Shown here: one piece after another, positions 39,901 through 51,900 of the stretch | Layout of the letters: each line of letters begins with the position of its first letter | Position numbering within the stretch: position 1 is the first letter of the stretch | Origin: Theristus sp. LFF4_11 | Taxonomy: Eukaryota > Nematoda > Chromadorea > Monhysterida > Xyalidae | NCBI GenBank assembly: GCA_030248135.1 | Contig: JASANC010003281.1 | Location: 62,001 to 126,000 of the forward strand | Length of the DNA: 64,000 bases | Direction of reading: 5' to 3' | The notes under the pieces: model-generated | Database searches by the model: none | Seen by the model: the letters and a program-made list of their open reading frames with translations, nothing else | Told to the model about the DNA's origin: nothing | Translations under genes and position numbers: made by a program

Positions 39901-42900
39901 GAATGAAGATGTCACTGGAAATTAGTGACGCAACGTGGATAAAGAAAATCGAAAACGGGGAAATTTTCTGATTTTCAAATGATAATGGTAAAAAAACCAA
40001 GAAAGACAGGTAAAACACAACTCCATTGTCCCAAAAAGACAGATTACTGAGATCTCGATTGGTCAACTTAATCTAACAAATGTCAAAACTGTAACACCCT
40101 TCACCGTCCATCCATTCTTTATAAAGATAATTATAACAACCTCTTTCAAAAACCTGAACATAGCCGCAGCCGATAGTAGTAATAGTAGTTTGACCCGGGA
40201 AACAGCTTTGAAAATTTGTCGAAAACTATTCCAAATAATTTCAATCAACTACAAAACACACGTCCGGTTAGAGGGGGGGGGGGGGGGCAATTAACGGCAA
40301 CAAAACGGTAAACGCACAAGTTAACGAGCCCGGGCCCGGGTCGGGCGAGTGCTCTAGTTAAGCAACACAAACAAAGTAACCTACTGACACCTTTAGCATA
40401 AACATTGGAGTTGCGCGAAAAATCTGGCCTGTCCTATTAAAAACCGCAATAAAACAATAATACAAAAAAGTCCTGCCCTAAAATTACAGTGCGGGCAACA
40501 CGTCTTCGGAAAAAAAAATAGAAAATAAAAATCCGAAATTTTAAAACATCATTATACGCGTAGATCAGCGCGCACGCATAACAACGATGTTGCATTGGAC
40601 CTCAGGTATTTTGAATGTAATAAATTTTAAAACAGTCGACATATTTGGCGCAGTAATAAAAACACGCTTCAAAATTAGGGAGAGAGACAGATACAAAATG
40701 GCGAAAATAAGTTCACACAATTATCACGTTCATATCCGCACCGAAAACATCAGCACACCATGATAATGTTAATTTTGGGGTGGTGAATAAAATTGCAAAA
40801 CGGTAAAATAGCAAAACAAAATTTCCAAACCAAGCCATCAAGTTCATCTGCGTAAATAGAAATCAAAGCGCGCCGGTTTTGGCGTACCGGTATCCTAGTT
40901 TAGTGTATCATTAATCTTCGCAACGGGAAACACGCATGCATTGTTGAAATTCGCTACTAAATTCAAGTATATGGTGATCTGCGTGATCATTTTGAAACTG
41001 CCAAAATTTCCAGTAATAAACCACAACAATTTAACAACAACAACAGCAGCGAACGGATAAAAGTAATATGGTTGATTGAGCGCAAAACTAGAGGGGGTGG
41101 GACTAAAATGAATTTCGTGCGCGAGGGGAAGTGGCAAATTAGGGTCCACAGGTTTTCAGTTTTCAACCGAAAACGGATGCTCACGTGATGAGGCGCATCT
41201 GCCATAGTCATGTTACTTTTTTTGTCATTGTTACCATTTGGCATGAACATGACTACAACCAGGATGTTTTTTTCGATCACCATTGTTTTCACTTTCCGGT
41301 GTGTCAGTTTGTGAGATGAGTGATCAAATTCAGTGGGATTCGGGATGAAAAAACCTCATTTAAACGAACGATTGAAAACTCCCAATTTTTAAACTCAACA
41401 AAATGAGGGCCAAATTGCGAGCCTCACCGTCGTTAGACTCATTCTCACGGTGATTAAAAAACGACACGACGTGACAACAGATCCGATGAAAAATATCAAA
41501 AAAATCTTATCGCAAAGACCAAAAAAGACAAAAAAATTCGCAATTTCTACGTTGAGGGACGGAAATACAAAAATGGTATCCTTTCAGAAAAAAAGCAAAA
41601 AAACAGCAACAAAGAGCGCAGCTTTTGTCACGCTTGTACAGACGGACGGTATCAAGGTTGAAACTCAACCAATCGAATCATGGGTCGCGCGCGCTAAAAA
41701 AATCGCACACAAAAAATCTCCATCGCACAGTTTTCTGACCGTGATTTTTCTTCTCGCTGGCTACGCATCTTTGAATAGAAAAGACACTAATAAATTACAC
41801 TTTTGCCGCAATGATCACAAGTTTCTGAGGAATGATGAATATCTTTTTGTCGTTTTCCAACAAATATACAATGTGATTTTAGTGTTTTTCTGTCTGTTTG
41901 CTCACTCACATACGCTCGCTCACACGCACTGTCATTTCACGTTCATTCAATCATTTGCACTTTTCTTATGGCTATTTCGGGTTTTCAAAACCACAATATT
42001 TTCAAACGGCCTTCACATCTCGTTTCGACCTCATGGCATTCAATTTTAGTTCAAATCTCAAATATGGAAGACGACCCTTCAAACAACGCGGATGGAGAAA
42101 CTTGTGTGAAAATGTACAAGAGAAGCTAAGGAAAAAAATAAGAGAAAAATGTTAAAAAAAACTCTTTTTTGGTTTGAGGTGCACAAATTTTGCTCAGTTT
42201 TTGTATCACATTCAGCCCAAACTCACTCAGTCGAAGTTCCAACCGAATAGCAACTTTCTGAACGGACAAACCCGTGAAAAAACAAACAAAAAAAACAAGA
42301 AAAAACCACAAATGGACTTGACTCGACCAGTCAGTGTGGTCATTTTTCTCGGTTCAACTTTGAGAAAACTGAAACAAAATGAAAAAGAACCAAATGAACC
42401 AACAAACCCGGCGTGCACTTTGTTCCCGGTCGCGACGGACGAACGTCGACGAAGCCATCCTTGCAACGACACGTGTATCCGTCGGCGGTGTCCGTGCAGA
42501 CGGCGTTCTCCGGGTCGCAGTCGTTGTCCGCCGGTATTTCGCATTCGTTTTTCACTGAAAGATTTCGTGAATCTGCAGTCTGGAATTTGGACTGGAAAAT
42601 TTGGAAACTAACAAGTCTGAATTTTCTTCTGAAAAATGGAGTTCCGACGGAAAAACTGAAGAGTTGAAATTCTCTAAAATCATGATTGTTGTTTGTTTTT
42701 TGTTTGTTGCGGTTTTTCGTCGGCAAACAGGGTGAATGGGATGTGGAACGCAACAATCAGAAGCGAATAAGTAAATGTGCAGCCAATCAGCACGATGGAT
42801 TTGTTTTTTATCTGTCGAAATCTCTGTGCAACCGCTCAAATTGCCGTTTTCATGAAAAAATCACCGACTTTGAGTGGCGTTTCAAATCAAACCAAACTAT

Positions 42901-45900
42901 TTTTCGCCGTTCTGCTTTTAGCCATCCACTTTTCAACGAAATGCCCAAAAGAATTCAAACTCACACACCAAGCACTGACCCGCAACATCCCCAGCAACAC
43001 CTGGCTCTTTTATTTCAACCACGCATTTTTCAAGTTGCCTGACAGCAAAAAAAAGCAAAAAAAACATCAAAAACCCACACAAAGCGCATTGGCGTCCCGG
43101 TCTGTCCACAGGATCATGCGAAACGTCAACGTAGCCGGGCTTACAACGACACAAATAGCCTCGCGTTGAGTCGGTACAGGCGGCTGCCGGGTCGCAGTCG
43201 TTACGACCGTTGCGGCATTCATCGATTTCTGTAAAAAAACAACTTTTTGGCTTTTGGTTCGAATTAGTGTCTGTTGAAAAATGAAAAAAAACCATGGACA
43301 GGTAAACAGTTTCATGCATGACGCGGGCATTCAAAATTGGCATAGTGTAGTGTCCTGAGTCTCATTAATAGGGCCGATTTTGAAATGCCACATAAAGGTG
43401 GCACAAATTTCTATTCTGGCGTTTGCACACGGATTGAGTCGCAGAACCTGAAAAAATTGATAATAGCACTGGCGGAATCGGACCTTTCATACAGAGCCGG
43501 CCCGGTTTCTGCGGCCGACCGGGCGACGCATCAACGTAGCCCTCTTTGCAGCTGCACGTGAAACCGCCGGGTAAATCGATGCACTCCGAGTTTGGCGAAC
43601 AGTCGTTCTTCTGGCGGTCGTCACATTCGTTCACCACTGGAAAGAAATTAGGATCGGAATTTTGTGTTTTTAAGTTTGAAAAACTTGATGAAATGTGTTT
43701 GCCCGAGTGCAGTGGACCTGGGCTGAGAGGAGAAGAAGCCCGAGAATTATTCTGACCTTGAAATTCGGGGAGATCCAAAATCATTATTGTTTTCCGGTTT
43801 TCTAAAAGAAAAGGCTTTGGCCAGGCAGTGCTTCGGAGTGTTCTCAGGTTTAAAATACGTTTTCGGCATTTTTTATTCGTGTTTGATTCAAAACAACACC
43901 CAAGGGCAAAGCGCAAGTGACAAATGGTCCAATTCAAAACGGAAACGGAAATCAAAGAGTCCATAGCCCGACCATTTTACCTGACCAAACCACAACAAAT
44001 AATTCGAACAAGTCCCAACCAAAAAAGCACAGAAAAAAAACCATAATGCGATTCGAAACTCGCAAAACGCACATGGCAAACAGTGCATGCCCGGTTTGAT
44101 TGCTGGAATCGGCGACATGTCGATGTAGCCCTGCTGACAGAGACACTCGTACGAGAGCGGGTTGTCCATGCAGAGGGCGTTCGGATCGCAGTCGTTCAGG
44201 GACGCGTCGTCGCATTCGTTGATCAGAGCTGAGATTGCGAAATTCGATGTTGAATCAAGCATTCGTTGATCAGAGCTGAGATTGCGAAATTCAATTCGAT
44301 GTTGAAAAATTCGTTCTATGTTGAATGAAGTCCAAAGGCGCATTCATGAAGCAGCATTTGGTGACGCGTAGCTGTGTTAAAACATAGCTACGCGGTCACT
44401 AAATACTGCTTCATGAATGCTCCTTAACTTTTTGGAAGGCACCGCGATTTTGAAAGTCATGGTTTTTTGGAGGATTTCTGTTTTTGAGACAAGACGATAC
44501 ATCAATCAATGAATGAATCAAAAAAACGGCTGACACGAGATGTCACTGTTACGCACGAAAAAATCCGCGTCACGTTCAAGTCCTTTTCATTAAGTTTCCG
44601 AATTTTCGCTCACAGCACTCATTTAGTCTCCGCTGCTCATGTTGGTTTTTGAGCTCCATTCCAGAGCTGCTTGTTGCTCGCAAACCCACCATCGCACGTT
44701 CGAATGGATGAATTCGAAAGTGGAACGAATTCGCGGCAAAGGTTTTGGAACGAACAATCAAGGATGGTTCTCCGATTGTGTGTTTCGTGAAAATAAGGTG
44801 ACCCGGGGAACGGTACATTCCACAGAACATTGAAGCAACTGCGGAATGGAATGTATCGGCCGTTTTCATCACCCACAAAAAAACACAACCAACAGAGCAC
44901 GGTAAAATGAGAGGACCCCCTACCACCAAAAAAAACTCCCAATCCAACTCCCACGCACCAACACAACTGCCCGTCTCGTGGTGTCTCGTGTGCCCATCAG
45001 CGCAAGCGCACTGATTCACACCAGTGCCCGGCACCACGGCACGGCACTGCTCGTTCCGTCCCCGACAGTCGGAGTCATCCAAACATCCGCCCCGTTCTTG
45101 TTGTTGTTGTTCCCGTTCCGCGACGTCCTTGTGAACGGGTAGACTTTGCTGCTGATCATTTCGAGTTGCTCGATCCGAGGAACGTCGGTGCAGCACCTGA
45201 TGGTTGTCGTCGCCGTCGCCGTCGTCCACGGATCGCTCCTTGCTCGTGGCCATTTGCATTTCGACGAGTTTCGGAGCGGGTATGCATTTCGCGGAGCCCG
45301 GCGGGCGAATGTGGCCCATTCGACACATGCACCGGGACGTGCCGGCAATCACCTGAGGAAAAAAGGGGGCAGGGTTGTGAAGTTGGACTTTACTGAATCG
45401 CCGTTGTGAATGAGCCGATCAACCAGTAGTTTTCTTTTAGTAGTTGTAAACTTTCGAATCAGCAGGCGATTCGCCAGGTCTGTTGCCTGTGGTCAGTTCT
45501 ATAAAAAGTGAATAGTGCTTGAAAAGTGAATAGTTCTACTCCAGGGTGTTCCAAAATTTAGACCTTGACAAATTCCGGTTGAATACTTGAATCACAAGTT
45601 TATCTTTGACCGAAGTTTTCCATTGATTGGATTGATATTTCTAATTTCGACGCAAAACTGTTTGTCTTTGAAGCTGATGTCTCGATTTTTTTGCAAAATT
45701 TCTCAAAGACTAACTTTTGGAACACCCTGGAGTAAAAATGTTCACTTTTCAAACACTATTCACTTTTATAGAACTGACCACTGGCAGCAGTGCATTGTGA
45801 CTCTTGGACCTCACAAGACTTGCTTTCGGACAAGTTCGTGCTTTCGGACAATCGAGTAAACATCGCCGCCAAAAACGGCGTATATGCGCCAAATGACAAA

Positions 45901-48900
45901 AAAAAATTATGGGCGCCCTGCTCGATACGCTTTCCTGGGTCAGCCTGTTCAGATTCTCTGCTCCTCCAACCGTACAGTCGTCCAACCAGTCGCGCACAAA
46001 AAAAACGCACAAAAATATCTCAACTCAAACTCCACAAAAAACTTCCCCAACCAACCAAGCACATCTCGTTCAGGTCCTCGCGGCACAAGTTCACGTGGTC
46101 ACCGTTGCATGGGACCATCGGCGGTCCGGGCGCCGGTCTCACGGCCGCATCCGTCCGGGACGCGTTCCTCGGGCGCCGCCCGTCGGAGCATCGCTCCGCG
46201 CCGGGCACGTAGTCCTCCGGGAGCTCGTCCGAGCCGTCCTCGCAGTCCTTCGTTCCATCCTCGAGTTTGTCGAGTGCGACACACCGCGGCCAGCCGCAGG
46301 CGCACTCGAACTGTCGCAGGGTGCACTCTGAGTGAATATTCGAGTGTGTTCACTCATTCATTCATTTTATTTTGGAAGAATGCAGGGTTCTCCGCCAAAA
46401 CTGTTAAGACAGCATGAGATACGGACTGTGTTTTTTCTCTGGTTTGTTTTTTTTTTTGGAAAGTTGGAGGTTTCTGTTTGTTGGCCTGTGTAGTGCTGCA
46501 CCACTGGATTTTTGAATGAAATCACGAAACAACGCACAGCTGCGTTTTTCTCAGCTGAACTGATTCGCCAATGTCTGCTGTTCAACTGGATGTGAGAAAC
46601 CTTAAAATGTGTTGTCTCGTGAATTTATTCAGTCGCTCAACGGTACACCTGTAAAACTGGCCTCTGGTGGTAAAGCGGCATTCATGAAGCAAGATTCAGT
46701 GACGCGTATCAATGTTAAAACACAGCTACGCAGTCACCAAACACTGCTTCGTGAATCCGGTTAAGATGTCAGTTCATCCTGCTTGAAGCAATTGTGTTTA
46801 GTTGGGCTTGAAGTTCTAGCTCGGAGTTTATCAGCATTTTATCACCATTCATTGTCCTCCATTTACGGTTCCCCAGTAAATGCCGTTTTCGAAGCCTTTG
46901 AAATTACCAAAATAATCCCATTCTTCGAATTAAGGATGACACTGGAGGGAATTCGGAAACAGTTTTTCAAAGGCACACTCTGTCAAGGTGTGCATAATTC
47001 AATAAAATAATGAAGCTGATTAATGCGACAGATCATGATCCACCGCAGATTGAGGATGAAAACGATTTCACCTTTTTTTCTGGTTTCCAATTCTCTTGCA
47101 CAGCCAAACCAAAAAATTTAAAAAAGATATCGTGTGTCTTTAGTTGCCGTCGCGAGACGGAAAATCAGAAAAAAATACTAAAATTTTCGCGCTTATCAAA
47201 AATGCGTGGTTAATAAATTAAGATTGACAGAGCATTGTCAGATTGTGACGTGATCTGCACAAAAAGGTGAATGTCATGTACCCCCTCTTGAATCCTTGAC
47301 ATGTGTTATTTTAAAACGAAATGGTTCAACCTTGACTTCCGGTTATTTGCAACTCGATTTTTTTCTCAGCATGTTTGTTTGATTCGATTAAATTTCAGGA
47401 ATCAGTTCGGTGCTGTTTTGGTTTTCTTAAACGATTGGTGAAGTGAGTTTCAGAACATCAGCAAAGATGATTTTCAAAATTAACCACTCTAAAAAACTGA
47501 TTAACATGGTGACGAAGATAATGACCAATTTGATCAGTATCTTTATTAAAAAACCTAAATTTAAAAAAAAACCTAAATTTCTCAAAAAACCCCGAAACTT
47601 CTCACGTTCATCGCTGCCGTCCGGACAATCGTCATGTTGATCCTGAAATCTCGACTCTGGAATGCACCGCGAACGATCGTGACAGAGAAAATGAGCTGCA
47701 GGACACGCTGAAAACAAATTTAATTGTTTAATGTTGCTTCAAAAATACTTTCTGGGGATAGATAACTCAAGAATTCTGCGGAAATATACTTTCGCAGTCG
47801 TATAGTCTCTACATCTTGCGCACATAAACCGTTGCCACAACCGAAACTTTCTGAGATGTTTTCGATCAATGTTTGTATGGGATGTATGTGTGAGTGTTGG
47901 TTGTTGGTTGTGTGGCTCAATTTCGATATTGATCTTCTCGCAGTATGACATGAATTTTATCGTCGATTCAATTGGTTTAAAAACAGTTAAAAACCACAAG
48001 AAATTTTTTTTAACAAACGTTCATCCGACGCGTCACGACAGTCGACGTTGCCGTTGAGGTAGCGATCGGGTGCGATGCATTCGGAGCGATCCATGCAGAC
48101 GAAAAAGTGCGCCGGACAAGCTGGAGAATGTTTTTTCGGTTGTTTTTTGTTTGTTGATTGCTTAAAAAATGAACTGACAAGAAAGCCAGTAAAATGGGCT
48201 GGCGAGTGCAAGAAGTCAACCCCTTGACCCTTTTCTTAATTTTGGTCTTGATTGCTGAAGTTCTTGACTGGTCAAGTTTTAACGCTGGATTGATATTTCC
48301 ATTAACATGCCCGTTCAGAAACATGGCCTCTCATTTTTCTTCTTATGGTTCCACTGGATGGAACACCCTCAGGAAGAAACTGTCCGCTTTTCAGACACTG
48401 CTCACTTTCGTTTCACCAGCTGTGAAAAACTTCCCTCATTGACTTATCTGAACAATCAATCAACTCCAGCGCCAGCGGTGAAACCCCCAATGCACCCAGT
48501 CTGGCTATTTTTTACAAAACAACCAAGCGATGTGTCCGAAATTTCGAAAATCACCTTCGTCAAAGCCGGACATGCAGTCGATGCTGCCGTCATTCAGATT
48601 TCGCAGGTCCACGCATCGTGGTTTGCCGAATTTGCAGTCGTACTGCCAGATGAGACACTCTGAAATTGAAACAAAAGAAAAGTGAGGCAAAAAAATGTTG
48701 AATAGAGCACGAAATCATTCAGTTCCACCTGGACCTGAGCACTGCTTTTGTTCAATCAACATTTGCTTTCATGTGGTCCCATCCCATCATCGTTCCGCGC
48801 GCCTGTCCATGTCTGAGTTGCCTTGAATGCAATCCCTTCATTATCATTCTCATTTTCACACGATCTTAGCAAAGAGAACACAAACACCAAAACACACACA

Positions 48901-51900
48901 CATTCACTTTCTTGACAGCCGTAAAATCTTTACTTGATATCCATGTCCACCATTTGGTAATATTTGTTTTGCAACCGGCGTGTGTTGTTGTGTCGTTTTT
49001 CTGCTCTGCTTATTTCAAGACATGAATAACTTATTGCTGTCAAAGGACCTATAAAACCAGCCCCCTATTGCCTCCGTGACACTTGCCCCCCGAGAAAGCC
49101 GTGTTATTACTTACTGGCAAAATTGTTTTTCGCATGGTTTTCAAAAAACCAAAGTTTCTTGTTTTTCAGGTGTCTAAAAATAATCTCTAAGATCTCAGAT
49201 TTGAATAGGAAATAAAATTTGGCAATCGCATCATCCTAATTTTGACTTACGGAAAACTAACCGACGCCACAAAGTTGTTTTAGAGTTTGGACCACTTTAT
49301 GATGTGCGAAAACCAAACAATAGGATCATCAATTATTGACCGACCGCAAGATCAAATCATAATAACGATTGCATTTTCACGAATAAACATTGCTCAACCT
49401 TGGAAGAAACCTGGAGTTGCCATGTCACACCTGTTGTTGTTATCTTTGTGACCGCTTTGGCCAATAATAAATCATTCCTGAAATTCTTGTTTCATTTGAT
49501 TGCAAAGTGTGACTGGAAAAATCAGCAAACTAAAAATTCCAACAGAACAAATTTTATTGTTGTGCCTCTTCTTGACAACAACGACAGCACTTCTTGACTT
49601 CATCCGTTGAGAATTAGGAATAAATCTTTCCACCAAAAACAACAGACGAAAAAAACAAGAACGAAATGAAAATCATAAATAAATGAGCGACATCGTTTTT
49701 CTGCCCGCCCCCGCAATCGGTTCAAATTGTTTAACGTTTTTCTTTGTCCTTTTCTTGCCCATCACCAAGGTCGTTGAAATAAACCCTGAGGGGAAGAAAA
49801 AATCCGAAAATTCCACCACTTTCTTTCCTTAAAACCGAAACTGAAAATTCCTTTAAATTCCCTCCGATCCGATTGTATTGACTTCTGAGCGCTAAATTAA
49901 CATTTGCAAATTCATGCAAATCGATTCGTGTTTCGAGTTTTTGTTTCATCTTTTGTGTAAAAATAATGCCGACGTCGTCGTCTTGTCTTGTTGAACTGAC
50001 ATAATTTCGATTTCAATTGCATTTTTTGTTCGGTTGACTGACTACCGCATTTGTGCAGAGTGGGCGAGAATGAGAAATAATCTGATACATTCGCTGTTCT
50101 TTCGGTAATTATTGAATAAAAGCACCATTTTTTTGCGATTTGCATTTTTTGCAAATCTCGATCGATAAAAAAGGGTGTAGAAAACAACGATAGAAAAACG
50201 AAACAGCGCGTTTTTTTGCAATTTTCATCACGAACAATGCATATATTACTTAAACAACGCCCAAAATCGAGTGTGAAGCAATCCTGCGAATTTTATGACC
50301 AAAAACAAATTGTGGGAAAAACGGTTGCGCGCGCGCGGTTCTTTTTGTTTCTCCGCCAAAAACCCGCTCATCCGAAGGCGCAATTTCAGTGCGGGTTTTT
50401 TTTATTTTTTAGCTGCACAGGTGTCGGGGGATAAAAAAACTGACACAAAGACATTCAGCAAGATCCGAATAACTGAATTCTGACCGACAGATCGTGTTTT
50501 CACATGTTCGTTCTCAAAAAAAACTAAATGGATAAAAGTAATTAGCCCATTCTTAACGCGCTCTTTATAACATGAGGGCATCAAAATAACCCATCTTTCT
50601 TTTTTGTGATGTTCGTTTTTTTGCGTTCATCTCTGATTAGACAATAGAATGCATCCATGGAATCGGCCCATCCCATTTTTTTAATTCCAGTCCTCTGCGT
50701 CTGCAATGCAATAACAATTACACCCACTTGACCTCATGCGCTTTTTTTGTGGGAATAATTACCAATTCAAAATTTGGTGCATGTCTTTCTGTGGCGCGTG
50801 TTTGTGATCGGTAGTTGAAAATGATCAAAGAAAATTGTAGTTGCCCCGGTTTTTCAAAGTTGACTCTGATATTTTACAGGTTTGAAACAACCAGTTTAAC
50901 ATCATCGTAACAACCCTTTATTGAAACCGTTCTTAGCAAAAACCGTGTCAAATCTCCTTGCAGCAATAAATCAACAGTCGTTATGTGAACATCGCGTTTC
51001 ACGCCGTTTTCGCACTGTACCTGTAGTCGCCCACAAAACGTTTTGTTTAGTTTTGATCGATTCACCAGATTATGTAATTTGTGATGATTCTCCTTCCACA
51101 TAACAAAATTCAGTCCAGACGGTCAGAAAAAACTCGTAGCTGTGTTTCGTTGTTGAATAAACAGAAATCGCAAAGAAAAACTGTATGTCCACAAATTGTT
51201 GCAATCAATCAACTGCACTGACTGGATTAAAAAACCTAACGAATCCCATTCAAATTGGCCGACTGTACGAACCAGAGGAAATGACCTCATAAAATTTACA
51301 CAGTCAAAAATCTTTACGATCCACAATGAAACCGTTTTCGGCCAGCTGCTGTGAATGCTTGGTGATAGATATCGAGCTGTTTTTGATTTGATTGCAGGAC
51401 CACCTTGACACACACGCCACCACAGTCGAATAAAACAACACTGCAGTCTGCAACAAATATTTTTAATAAAAAGATTTAAAAAAAATTGGAATTCCAAAGC
51501 AGCGTCGTCTAGATGCGATTCTCAATTTGAAATGAATCCATTCAAAAACACTGAAACCCCTGCTCCACAAAAACCAGATTTTTCCAAAATTCCTGCCAAA
51601 CGAACTGTGCCCGAGTCCCGAACTTGAAATTCCACGAAACACCACGTAACACGATTCCAAAGAAGGAAGGTGAACAAAACGATAAACAACCACCGAACTA
51701 TCAGACGTACTTAGCGAGAATTAACTCAATAATAGTTTCCTAAAGAGCGTTGGAATATTTGGAGTTTCTGACCGTGGGTCAGGATTTGGGATTTTTGTTC
51801 AACAGAACGATTTTGTACTTTACAGACTTGCCGCAGATTTGTTTCATTCACTTTCGATTTTCCGCGCAGCACATGCGGCCGCAATTTTCGGATTGCGTAT

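Noticed and set aside
41450..42049. Plus-strand open frame of 199 codons
   Set aside because: Rich in Lys and Phe with no recognisable domain, in AT-rich intron sequence and opposite to the large gene. It looks like a chance frame.
44576..44958. Extension of exon 7 as one continuous minus-strand frame of 258 codons
   Set aside because: The sequence past 44959 loses EGF character, and a gtgcgt donor there gives a perfect join to the next EGF exon.
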